This document shows, in pieces, positions 35,301 to 46,500 of a stretch of DNA of 64,000 nt. How positions within the stretch are numbered: the stretch's first letter is position 1; each line of letters starts with the position of its first letter. The notes under the pieces were generated by a model. It was not told the DNA's origin. It did no database searches and saw nothing but the letters and a program-made list of their open reading frames with translations. Origin of the DNA: Nematostella vectensis (Eukaryota; Cnidaria; Anthozoa; Actiniaria; Edwardsiidae); the NCBI RefSeq assembly GCF_932526225.1, contig NC_064034.1, positions 2,466,001 to 2,530,000 on the forward strand. Reading direction: 5' to 3'. The position numbers and the translations under genes were made by a program.

Positions 35301-38300
35301 AGCACCTAGACCTACCGAGCGAGTGCCATGGGATAGATACATCCTCCACTACAGCACCTAGACCTACCGAGCGAGTGCCATGGAATAGATACATCCTCCA
35401 CTACAGCACCTAGACCTACCGAGGGAGTGCCATGGGATAGATACATCCTCCACCACTGCACCTAGACCTACCGAGCGAGTGCCATGGGATAGATACATCC
35501 TCCACTACAGCACCTAGACCTTCCGAGCGAGTGCCATGGGATAGATACATCCTCCACTACAGCACCTAGACCTAACAAGCGAGTGCCATGGGATAGATAC
35601 ATCCTCCACTACAGCACCTAGACCTACCGAGCGAGTGCCATGGGATAGATACATCCTCCACTACAGCACCTAGACCTACCGAGCGAGTGCCATGGGATAG
35701 ATACATCCTCCACTACAGCACCTAGACCTACCGAGCGAGTGCCATGGGATAGATACATCCTCCACTACAGCACCTAGACCTACCGAGGGAGTGCCATGAG
35801 ATAGATACATCCTCCACCACTGCACCTAGACCTACCGAGCGAGTGCCATGGGATAGATACATCCTCCACTACAGCACCTAGACCTACCGAACGAGTGCCA
35901 TGGGATAGATACATCCTCCACTACAGCACCTAGACCTACCGAGCGAGTGCCATGGTATAGATACATCCTCCACTACAGCACCTAGACCTACCGAGCAAGT
36001 GCCATGGGATAGATACATCCTCCACCACAGCACCTAGACCTACCGAGCCAGTGCCATGGGATAGATACATCCTTCACTACAGCACCTAGAACTACCGAGC
36101 GAGTGCCATGGGAAGATACATCCTCCACCACGGCACCTAGACCTACCGAGCGAGTGCCATGGGACAGATACATCCTCCACCACGGCACCTAGACCTACCG
36201 AGCGAGTGCCATGGGATAGATACATGATACATCCTCCACTACAGCACCTAGACCTACCGAGCGAGTGCCATGGGACAGATACATCCTCCACTACAGCACC
36301 TAGACCTACCGAGCGAGTGCCAAGGGACAGATACATCCTCCACTACAGCACCTAGACCTACCGAGCGAGTGCCATGGAACAGATACATCCTCCACTACAG
36401 CACCTAGACCTACCGAGCGAGTGCCATGGGACAGATACATCCTCCACTACAGCACCTAGACCTACCGAGCAAGTGCCATGGGATAGATACATCCTCCACT
36501 ACAGCACCTAGACCTACCGAGCGAGTGCCATGGAACAGGTACATCCTCCACTACTGCACCCAGCTCCTGCAGTCGCTCAGCGGATCTGCGCACCATCACG
36601 TTGACATCTGGCTCAATCAGAGAGCTAAAACCCTCCTTCAAGAGACCGATGCGGACCCCAGAAATCACACCGGTTAGCTAAGAGAAATATGAAAGGAAAA
36701 TATTTAAATGGTTTAGTTCTTCTTTCATGGCTTGGAAGAAGAATACTATCTAACACACACGCAGACATAGTCTCACCTTTTCAGTATATACCGGTGGTAC
36801 TGGCATCTCACGTGGTTGTCTTGGATCCAGTCCCTCCTCGTCCAGGCCAGCAATAGCTTCGAGCAGTAATGCGGCATCACGTACTGTCTTAGCCATAGGC
36901 CCACAGTGGTCAAGTGATGTCTCCATAGAACTGATGGCTGTGTACGGAACAAGGCCATAAGTCGGCTTCAAGCCAACGATCCCACACGCCGCGGCGGGTA
37001 TTCGAATGGAGCCTCCTTGGTCGCCCCCAAGAGCCATATCCACGGCCCCTGAAGCAATCTGATGAGATATAATTGTAATACCTTAATTGACGAGTAGACA
37101 CCCTTTCTAGTGTCAGCGGCCATTTTGTTATCCTAGCAAATACCATGTTTGAAAGTATCTACTAACGCTACTTCGATGTTTTTTATTGAATCTTGTGAAT
37201 AAAAAAGTACAAGCCCTTCGATCCGTCATTGTTACTTAAATTCTCTTCTTACCAAAGCTGCATTCCCGCTCGATGAGCCGCCAGCAGACCTTGTGGTGTC
37301 CAGCGGATTCAGTACAGGGCCAGTGGCGTTAGAATAACTCTCACCGGAACAGCAGAAATCTTCACAAACCGACTTCCCGAGGATCCGCCCTCCAGCATCC
37401 AATACACGCGCAACTACGGTAGCATCCACATCCGGGATATAACCTTCTAATATCCGGGACCCATTCATCATTGGAATCCCAGCAACAGGGATATTGTCTT
37501 TGATGGCGACGGTCTTACCATGGAGTTTACCGCTGCCCGCACCCTGGATGTCGCAGCACCAGTACCTAGAGTGGAAGAACGTGCTTAACGGGATCGATAA
37601 ATTAGCCTGTAATACATGGGGAAATAATCCTAACATTATTTCCGTAAATACAGAAGGTCTTTGCGGTCGGCATCTTTTCAATAAACTAAGGCGTATATTA
37701 CAGGGGAACAATTCTTGTTAAGGAATCGTTTAATACTATAATACTTTTTTCCATAAAGTATCTATGTTTGCACACCCCCCCCCCCCCCCTCGCGCCTGAC
37801 CCTAAACACAAAATTATCTAGGATATGAACCATAGCAATGAACCATAGAAATTATCCCTTCCCCCTCTTTCAAACGTTCACGGAATAGCCCCCTCGCACT
37901 CAGCCTTCCCCACGAAAAATATGAAATACAATTCCAAATGTACTTGTTTTTTACTTACCAAGCATTTAGAGTGTTCTGTGACTTGGACGGTTTGTACCCG
38001 TTAGTGCGGGGATATTTGACAGGTAGCTTGGGCTCTGCTAACTCGTGAATCTTTTGAAAGGTGGTGTTGAACTTTCCAGCCATTACCTCTAAGCAAAGAA
38101 AAGGTCAAAATAACCTCATATAATTCTCATTATGCGGGAGCCATATGAGAAATCTACACACTTCTGTTTTCCCCATTTCGGAATTACTTTGAGCAATTCT
38201 TGACAACTCCATATAAATAAAGGCAGACAAGGTCGCAGCCGTTGACCATAGGATTTTAGGGTGAGTTTCACATTCAATTTTGTTTTTCTTTAGAGACACC

Positions 38301-39177
38301 CCATCCGCCTCCAAAAGCTTACCCCCCCCCCCCCCCCCTCTCCCTTCTGATGATCTCGGCGGTATGCATACCTTGGTATTGTTGGAGCTCTTCATTGGTC
38401 AGATCAAGCCCGAGATCCCCTGCGATGTCAGCAAGTCGAGACAGTGATGGTGTACGTACGGCCGGTGCGCTGTAAACTGATCACACCAATAATTCAATGA
38501 ACGAAGACTAAGAAAGTACTGATGCATTAATTTTACGATAACAACCACGATATTAAAGTAAAATATTAATTTGAAACGCTAAACATGGTCACAGCAGGCG
38601 GCCACAGTTGAGAAGGGAGGGAGGGGGGTCGTCCATTGTACTCGAGCTTTGCACTCCCTCGAGTTTACAGGAAACGCTGGGAGATTTACGAATACTAAAC
38701 ACGAGACACAACTAATTCGCGAAAAACAAAACGCGGTCATGATGGTAAACCTAGATAGTGTACATCAATTCCTGCACGTATTCACAAAAAAGCCACAAAG
38801 ATCGAGTACCTGTCTGCGGGTAGCAATCATAAGTCAACTTTTATGGCTTATATTGCGTAACGAGTGTTGCGACATGTAAAATCCAGAACAAATTTTATTA
38901 GACTTCATGAATTCTACGGAATTATATAAAATTTTCACTGTTTCTAACAAGATATTGCGTGATAACTTTGCGGTAGTTCGCTTGTGAGTAACATTAATTA
39001 AATGAGATGATAACCACACAGAACTTTACGACCTACTATGGCTAAGACGCAACCATCGCAAAAGTTTTCAACCTCTGTTATTAAAATAACATTCTCGCCA
39101 ATTTAACGGCCAAAACAATTACCTATAGTTTGTTTCTCCTCGGACTTTTCATGCTGCAACTCTTTATTCTCAGCCAT
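32357..39177 (-). CDS. Amidase-signature hydrolase, tandem copy 1
   Basis: Nine exons: 39177-39123, 38476-38372, 38088-37959, 37565-37253, 37058-36777, 36677-36518, 33265-33200, 33128-32847, 32556-32357. They sum to 1593 nt, 530 aa. Amidase-signature enzymes hydrolyse carboxamides with a Lys-cisSer-Ser triad. Here K119 (AIKDN), S194 (AGGSSSG) and S218 (GGDQGGSIR) have the same spacing as Lys96/Ser171/Ser195 of Rhodococcus enantioselective amidase. Long stretches resemble that bacterial type ([48 protein letters not shown]). No signal peptide or membrane anchor is evident, so it is probably cytosolic. Substrate unknown. Exon 2 begins AG|TTTACAGC, chosen over CAG|CGCACC because only the former keeps frame. 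Intron 6 is mostly a 52-bp minisatellite on the exon 6 donor. The paralogue lies upstream on the same strand. Confidence 0.92.
33370..36560 (-). repeat. 52-bp minisatellite on the 5' splice site of amidase-1 exon 6
   Basis: About 61 head-to-tail units over 3.19 kb. On the coding strand each unit equals the last ~40 nt of exon 6 (encoding GAVVEDV and IPWHSL) plus about 12 nt of intron starting GTAGGTCTAG. Nearly every unit keeps CTCG|GTAGGT. The genuine exon end is at 36518. Unit variants are visible on the plus strand (ACAGATTCATCC, GAGGGAGTGCC, CACCACGGCACC). Read-through from exon 6 meets TAG at the end of the first extra unit. Confidence 0.96.
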
Positions 39178-39231
39178 TTCGTGTAGAGGCTCGCCTGATT
39201 TACATGAAATTCACTCGCAGCCAACCGCTAA

Positions 39232-40095
39232 GACAATAATGCAAGGTCCTGTCACGCTGAGACAATAATGCAAGGTCCTGTCACGCTGAGACAATAATGC
39301 AAGGTCCTGTCACGCTGAGACAATAATGCAAGGTCCTATCACGCTAAGACAATAATGCAAGGTCCTGACACGCTGAGACAATAATGCAAGGTCCTGTCAC
39401 GCTAAGACAATAATGCAAGGTCCTGACACGCTGAGACAATAATGCAAGGTCCTGTCACGCTAAGACAATAATGTAAGGTCCTGTCGTCACGCTAAGACAA
39501 TGATGCAAGGTCCTGTCACGCTGAGACAATAATGCAAGGTCCTGTCACGCTAAGACAATAATGCAAGGTCCTGACACGCTGAGACAATAATGCAAGGTCC
39601 TGTCACGCTAAGACAATGATGCAAGGTCCTGTCACGCTGAGACAATAATGCAAGGTCCTGTCGGGCTGAGACAATAATGCAAGTTCCTGTCACGCTGAGA
39701 CAATAATGCAAGGTCCTGTCACGCTGAGACAATAATGCAAGGTCCTGTCACGCTGAGACAATAATGCAAGGTCCTGTCACGCTGAGACAATAATGCAAGG
39801 TCCTGTCACGCTAAGACAATAATGCAAGGTCCTGTCACGCTAAGACAATAATGCAAGGTCCTGTCACGCTGAGACAATAATGCAAGGTCCTGTCACGCTG
39901 AGACAATAATGCAAGGTCCTGTCACGCTGAGGCAATAATGCAAGGTCCTGTCACGCTAAGACAATAATGCAAGGTCCTGTCACGCTGAGACTATAATGCA
40001 AGGTCCTGTCACGCTGAGACAATAATGCAAGGTCCTGTCACGCTGAGACAATAATGCAAGGTCCTGTCACGCTGAGACTATAATGCAAGGTCCTG
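39232..40095. repeat. 29-bp minisatellite immediately upstream of amidase gene 1
   Basis: About 30 units containing AATAATGCAAGGTCCTGTCA, starting about 55 bp upstream of the amidase-1 ATG. A related single-copy sequence (AATAATACAAGGGCTGTC) lies in the matching place upstream of amidase-2, near 48970, so the array seems to have grown from 5' UTR or promoter sequence. It has no GTAAG-type donor. Confidence 0.93.
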
Positions 40096-40553
40096 TGTCC
40101 TCCGCAGGCAGTTTTTTTTATTTTTTCGATATTTTTATGGCGAGTTGAACCGGAACCGGAAGACCCCACTCTTTCTTGAACACAACACAGGAAGCCCGAA
40201 ATCGAAAAAAAGCCTTTTTTCAAAAAGGCTATCACGCAACGATGAATAAGCCTTGCGTTATGTTGGCTGTTATGTACTATTGCGCTTGCGTTCCAGTGAG
40301 AACCAACCTAAGACTTCTTAAAAGCGAACATAATTTGAAAAATAAAATACAAAGTCTGAAGAAAATCCACCGTTTTAGTAGAACAGTGTTCACATTCCTT
40401 GTAACCTGTTGTTATCACGCAACACTCGTGTCTGCTATAGTCCGAGCATTTCCCTATCTTAAGGTATGCCCATTTTTAGTTGTTCTTTGTCTTAATAGTA
40501 AAAAGATAATACATAAGATAAATTCTACAAACTGCATCAGATGCTACTATCAT
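40096..40553. other. Spacer between the tandem amidase genes
   Basis: It lies between the upstream array of amidase-1 and the stop codon of amidase-2. A plus-strand frame at 40176-40559 lacks any domain and is probably chance. A short inverted repeat, AAAAAAGCCTTTTTTCAAAA-like, lies at about 40205-40225. Confidence 0.45.
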
Positions 40554-43500
40554 TTATGAGAAGAATTGATCTCTGAGCTTCTCGTACGCATGCGCAACGT
40601 TCAGCACCATGGCATCGTCGAACCTGCGTCCGACTATCATCATTCCCACAGGCAACCCGTGGGATGAGCCCGCGTTGATGGACAGCGCCGGATGACCAGA
40701 CAAATCGAAGGGAGCCGTGTTGCATGTTTGGAGAAAGGCTGTATGCACGAATTCTGTGAAAATAAAAAACGATTGTTTTGAGCTCATTAAGATGGACATA
40801 TGCATGGCAACCAACCCTTCTAAGTTTGACATGGTTGGATCGATCCCCATCATCTATTGCATATAGTTGAAAGAGTCCCATCTATATAGATTGCATATAG
40901 TGATTGAACCCCACAGTCTTCTTTTGCATAGTTTGCACTGTTTGTTTGAGACTTACCCTCTACCTGATTAAAAAGTTCCACCTTACTACTAAGTTTACTA
41001 GACATCCAGCTTGTAAGAGATAATATAATTTGATTGACACCAACCCTTGATTGACACCTTGCCATCTGGAATCTTCGGTGTCCTCTTAGGAACCGTAGGC
41101 ATGATGAGCACATGATATTTGGAGAGCGCCTCGTCATACGCACGCGTCAGCTCTCGCCTCAAGTTTTGGGACTTGCTGTAGAAGACGCCATAGTAGTCTT
41201 CCTTCAGGTAGCGCGCCATCATTCGCGTGAGTTTCACAGTCGGCGCGGAATCGTTGGTGTGCGTCTTCAGCCCTCTTGCGACTGCGAGCTGCATGTGGGT
41301 ATTATAATAGGCCAGACCACTGGAACCTGCGACACATATATATATACTTAGATGACCAGGGGTAGTTGTAAATGTTCAAAGTAATGAGTTGCTGTTGTAT
41401 AAGCACGTCCCCCATGCTGCTTATGTATAGAGATTCTCCTGATTCGAGACATATAGAGATCTACCAAAATAAGGAACAAATTACCGCCAAATCTGTCGAA
41501 CATGGTGTTTGCGCCCCCCTCTACGAATATGGGTATCAGCAGATCGGCACCTAAAAAAATAACTTCCATAAGTGCATATACAGACAAATAATCAAGCAGG
41601 TGATAAGAAATATACACCCAAACCACGGCACCTGACATGCAATAGAAACCTCCTCCACTACAGCACCTAGACCTACCGAGCGAGTGCCATGGGATAGATA
41701 CATCCTCCACTAAAGCGCCTAGACCTACCGAGCTAGTGCCATGGGATAGATACATCCTCCACTACAGCACCTAGACCTACCGAGGGAGTGCCATGGGATA
41801 GATACATCCTCCACTACAGCACCTAAACCTACCGAGCGAGTGCCATGGAACAGATACATCCTCCACTACAGCACCTAGACCTAACGAGCGAGTGCCATGG
41901 AACAGATACATCCTCCACTACAACACCTAGACCTACCGAGCTAGTGCCATGGAATAGATACATCCTCCACTACAGCACCTAGACCTACCGAGCTAGTGCC
42001 ATGGGACAGATACATCCTCCACTACAGCACCTTGACCTAACGAGCGAGTGCCATTGAACAGATACATCCTCCACTACAGCACATAGACCTACCGAGCGAG
42101 TGCCATGGAATAGATACATTCCCACCACGGTACCTAGACCTACCGAGCGAGTGCCATGGAACAGATACATCCTCCACTACAGCACCTAGACCTACCGAGC
42201 GAGTGCCATGGGAAGATACATCCTCCACTACAGCACCTAGACCTAGCGAGCGAGTGCCATGCGATAGATACATCGTCCACTACAGCACCTAGACCTACCG
42301 AGCGAGTGCCATGCGATAGATACATCGTCCACTACAGCACCTAGACCTACCGAGCGAGTGCCATGGGAAGATACATCCTCCACTACAGCACCTAGACCTA
42401 CCAAGCGAGTGCCATGGGATAGATACATCGTCCACTACAGCACCTAGACCTACCGAGCGAGTGCCATGGGATAGATACATCCTCCACTACAGCACCTAGA
42501 CCTACCGAGCGAGTGCCATGGGATAGATACATCCTCCACTACAGCACCTAGACCTACCGAGCGAGTGCCATGGGATAGATACATCCTCCATCACTGCACC
42601 TAGACCTACCGAGCGAGTGCCATGGGATAGATACATTCCCACCACGGCACCTAGACCTACCGAGCGAGTGCCATGCGATAGATAAACCGTCCACTACAGC
42701 ACCTAGACCTACCGAGCGAGTGCCATGGGATAGATACATCCTCCACTACAGCACCTAGACCTACCGAGCGAGTGCCATGGGAAGATACATCCTCCACTAC
42801 AGCACCTAGACCTACCGAGCGAGTGCCATGGGATAGATACATCCTCCACCACGGCACCTAGACCTACCGAGCGAGTGCCATGGGATAGATACATCCTCCA
42901 CTACAGCACCTAGACCTACCGAGCGAGTGCCATGGGATAGATACATCCTCCACTACAGCACCTAGACCTACCGAGCGAGTGCCATGGGATAGATACATCC
43001 CCCACCACGGTACCTAGACCTACCGAGCGAGTGCCATGGGACAGATACATCCTCCATCACTGCACCTAGACCTACCGAGCGAGTGCCATGGGATAGATAC
43101 ATCCCCCACCACGGTACCTAGACCTACCGAGCGAGTGCCATGGGATAGATACATCCTCCACCACTGCACCTAGACCTACCGAGCGAGTGCCATGGGATAG
43201 ATACATCCTCCACCACTGCACCTAGACCTACCGAGCGAGTGCCATGCGATAGATACATCGTCCACTACAGCACCTAGACCTACCGAGCGAGTGCCATGGG
43301 ATAGATACATCCTCCACTACAGCACCTAGACCTACCGAGCGAGTGACATGGGATAGATACATCCTCCACTACAGCACCTAGACCTACCGAGCGAGTGCCA
43401 TGGAACAGATACATCCTTCACCACGGCACCTAGACCTACCGAGCGAGTGCCATGGTATAGATACATCCTCCACTACAGCACCTAGACCTACCGAGCGAGT

Positions 43501-46500
43501 GCCATGGTATAGATACATCCTCCACTACAGCACCTAGACCTACCGAGCGAGTGCCATGGGATAGATACATCCTCCACCACGGCACCTAGACCTACCGAGC
43601 GAGTGCCATGGGATAGATACATCCTCCACCACGGCACCTAGACCTACCGAGCGAGTGCCATGGGACAGATACATCCTCCACTACAGCACCTAGACCTAGC
43701 GAGCGAGTGCCATGGGATAGATACATTCCCACCACGGTACCTAGACCTACCGAGGGAGTGCCATGAGATAGATACATCCTCCAATACAGCACCTAAACCT
43801 ACCGAGCGAGTGCCATGGGACAGATACATCCGCCACTACAGCACCTAGACCTACCGAGCGAGTGCCATGGGATAGATACATCCTCCACTACAGCACCTAG
43901 ACCTACCGAGGGAGTGCCATGGGATAGATACATCCTCCACTACAGCACCTAGACCTACCAAGCGAGTGCCATGGGATAGATACATTCCCACCACGGCACC
44001 TAGACCTACCGAGCGAGTGCCATGGAACAGATACATCCTCCACTACAGCACCTAGACCTACCGAGGGAGTGCCATGGGATAGATACATCCTCCACTACAG
44101 CACCTAGACCTACGGATGCGAGTGCCATGGCATAGATACATCCTCCATCACTGCGCCTAGACCTACCGAGGGAGTGCCATGGGATAGATACATCCTGCAC
44201 TACAGCACCTAGACCTACCGAGCGAGTGCCATGGGACAGATACATTCCCACCACGGTACCTAGACCTACCGAGCGAGTGCCATGGGATAGATACATTCCC
44301 ACCACGGCACCTAGACCTACCGAACGAGTGCCATGGGGCAGATACACCCTCCACCACAGCACCTTGACCTACCGAGCGAGTGCAATGGGATAGATACATC
44401 CTCCACTACAGCACCTAGACTTACCGAGCGAGTGCCATGGGATAGATACATCCTCCACTATAGCACCTAGACCTACCGAGCGAGTGCAATGGGATAGATA
44501 CATCCTCCACTACAGCACGTAGACCTACCAAGCGAGTGCCATGGGATAGATACATCCTCCACTACAGCACCTAGATCTACCGAGCGAGTGCCATGAGATA
44601 GATACATCCCCCACCACGGCACCTAGACCTACCGAGCGAGTGCCATGGGATATATACATACTCCACTACAGCACCTAGACCTACGGAGCGAGTGCCATGG
44701 GATAGATACATCCTCCACCACTGCACCTATACCTACCGAGCGAGTGCCATGGGATAGATACATCCTCCACTACAGCACCTAGACCTACCGAGCGAGTGCC
44801 ATGGAACAGATACATCCTCCACTACTGCACCCAGCTGCTGCAGTCGCTCAGCGGATCTGCGCACCATCACGTTGACATCTGGCTCAACCAGAGAGCTAAA
44901 ACCCTCCTTCAATAGACCGATGCGGACCCCAGAAATCACACCAGTTAGCTAAGAGAAATAAGGAAAGATAATAGTTAAATAATTTGGTTCTTTTTACATG
45001 TCTGTATAAATGTAATACTATTTGGCACACACGCAGAATACCCTCACCCTTTTAGTATATACCGGTTGTACTGGCATATCACGTGGTTGTCTTGGATCCA
45101 GTCCCTCCTTGTCCAGGCCAGCAATAGCTTCGAGCAATAATGCGGTATCATGTACTGTCTTAGCCATAGGCCCACAGTGGTCATGTGACATTTCTATAGA
45201 ACTGATGGCTGTGTACGGAACAAGGCCATAAGTCGGCTTCAAGCCAACGATCCCACACGCCGCGGCGGGCGTTCGAATGGAGCCTCCTTGGTCGCCCCCA
45301 ATAGCCATATCCACGACCCCTGAAGCAATCTGATGAGACAACTGTGTTTAGCATAACCCTTACCAGCCGGATTGGAGGCGCTGGTGAGGGTTCACCGATA
45401 TCTAAGAGCACGACAAGAGGTGAATCTGTAATCTGTATTTTAGCTCCGATACATCATCTATTTCAAAATTTCTCTCAGAAGGGAGTGTGTGGATGGTAAG
45501 GTTAAGATTGGGCTTAACTTCTGTTCTTACCAAAGCTGCACTCCCGCTCGATGAGCCGCCAGCAGACCTCGTGGTGTCCAGCGGATTCAATACAGGGCCA
45601 GTGGCGGTAGAAAAACTCTCATCGGAACAACAGAAATCCTCGCAAACCGACTTGCCAAGGATCCGCCCTCCGGCATCCAATACACGCGTAACTACGGTGG
45701 CATCCACATCCGGGACATATCCCTCTAATATCCGGGACCCATTCATCATTGGGATCCCAGCAACAGGGATATTGTCTTTGATGGCGATGGTCTTGCCATG
45801 GAGTTTACCGCTGGCCGCACCCTGGATATCGCAGCACCAGTACCTAGAGTGTAAAAACATGCTTTACGGGATCTCAGCCAAAAGAACTTAAAGCGTCGAT
45901 AAATTGAAGCGTATATTCCCCTAAATAACCCTCAACACATAATTAGTTTATTACAAATAGTTTATTGATCTTATTGTTCTATTATATGTGTTGGCTGAGA
46001 ATAATTGGTTTCTTCTTTGCTATTCATTAGCTAAAATATGGGGTCTGTTACCCGTGGAACTCCAGTCACCCATTCACCTCCAGTCGCCCCATTTGACACG
46101 GGCGACTCTAAAAATTATCCACACCGCTCTTTCACATGTTCCCCTTATTGTACCCACCCTTCCCAACGAAAAATATGAAATAAGATTCCAAACGTTATTT
46201 CTTTCTACTTACCAAGCATTTAGAGGGTTCTGTGACTTGGTTCCTTACCAAGCATTTAGAGGGTTCTGTGAATTGGTTCCTTACCAAGCATTTAGAGGGT
46301 TCTGTGAATTGGTTCCTTACCAAGCATTTAGAGGGTTCTGTAACTTGGTTCCTTACCAAGCATTTAGAGGGTTCTGTGACTTGGTTCCATAACAAGCATT
46401 TAGAGGGTTCTGTGAATTGGTTCCTTACCAACCATTAAGAGGGTTCTGTGACTTGGTTCCTTACCAAGCATTTAGAGGGTTCTGTGACTTGGTTCCTTAC

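Noticed and set aside
38372-38476. Acceptor CAG|CGCACC for amidase exon 2
   Set aside because: It puts the exon in a frame with an internal TGA. The upstream AG|TTTACAGC, present in both paralogues, keeps the frame from exon 1 to exon 3.
39232-40095. CRISPR-like array of regular 29-bp repeats
   Set aside because: Units are contiguous with no unique spacers, and the genome is eukaryotic. It is a minisatellite.
33370-44833. Many 61-100 codon frames in the 52-bp arrays
   Set aside because: All are periodic shadows of one repeated exon/intron boundary; the frame shifts every unit and each ends at CGG TAG.
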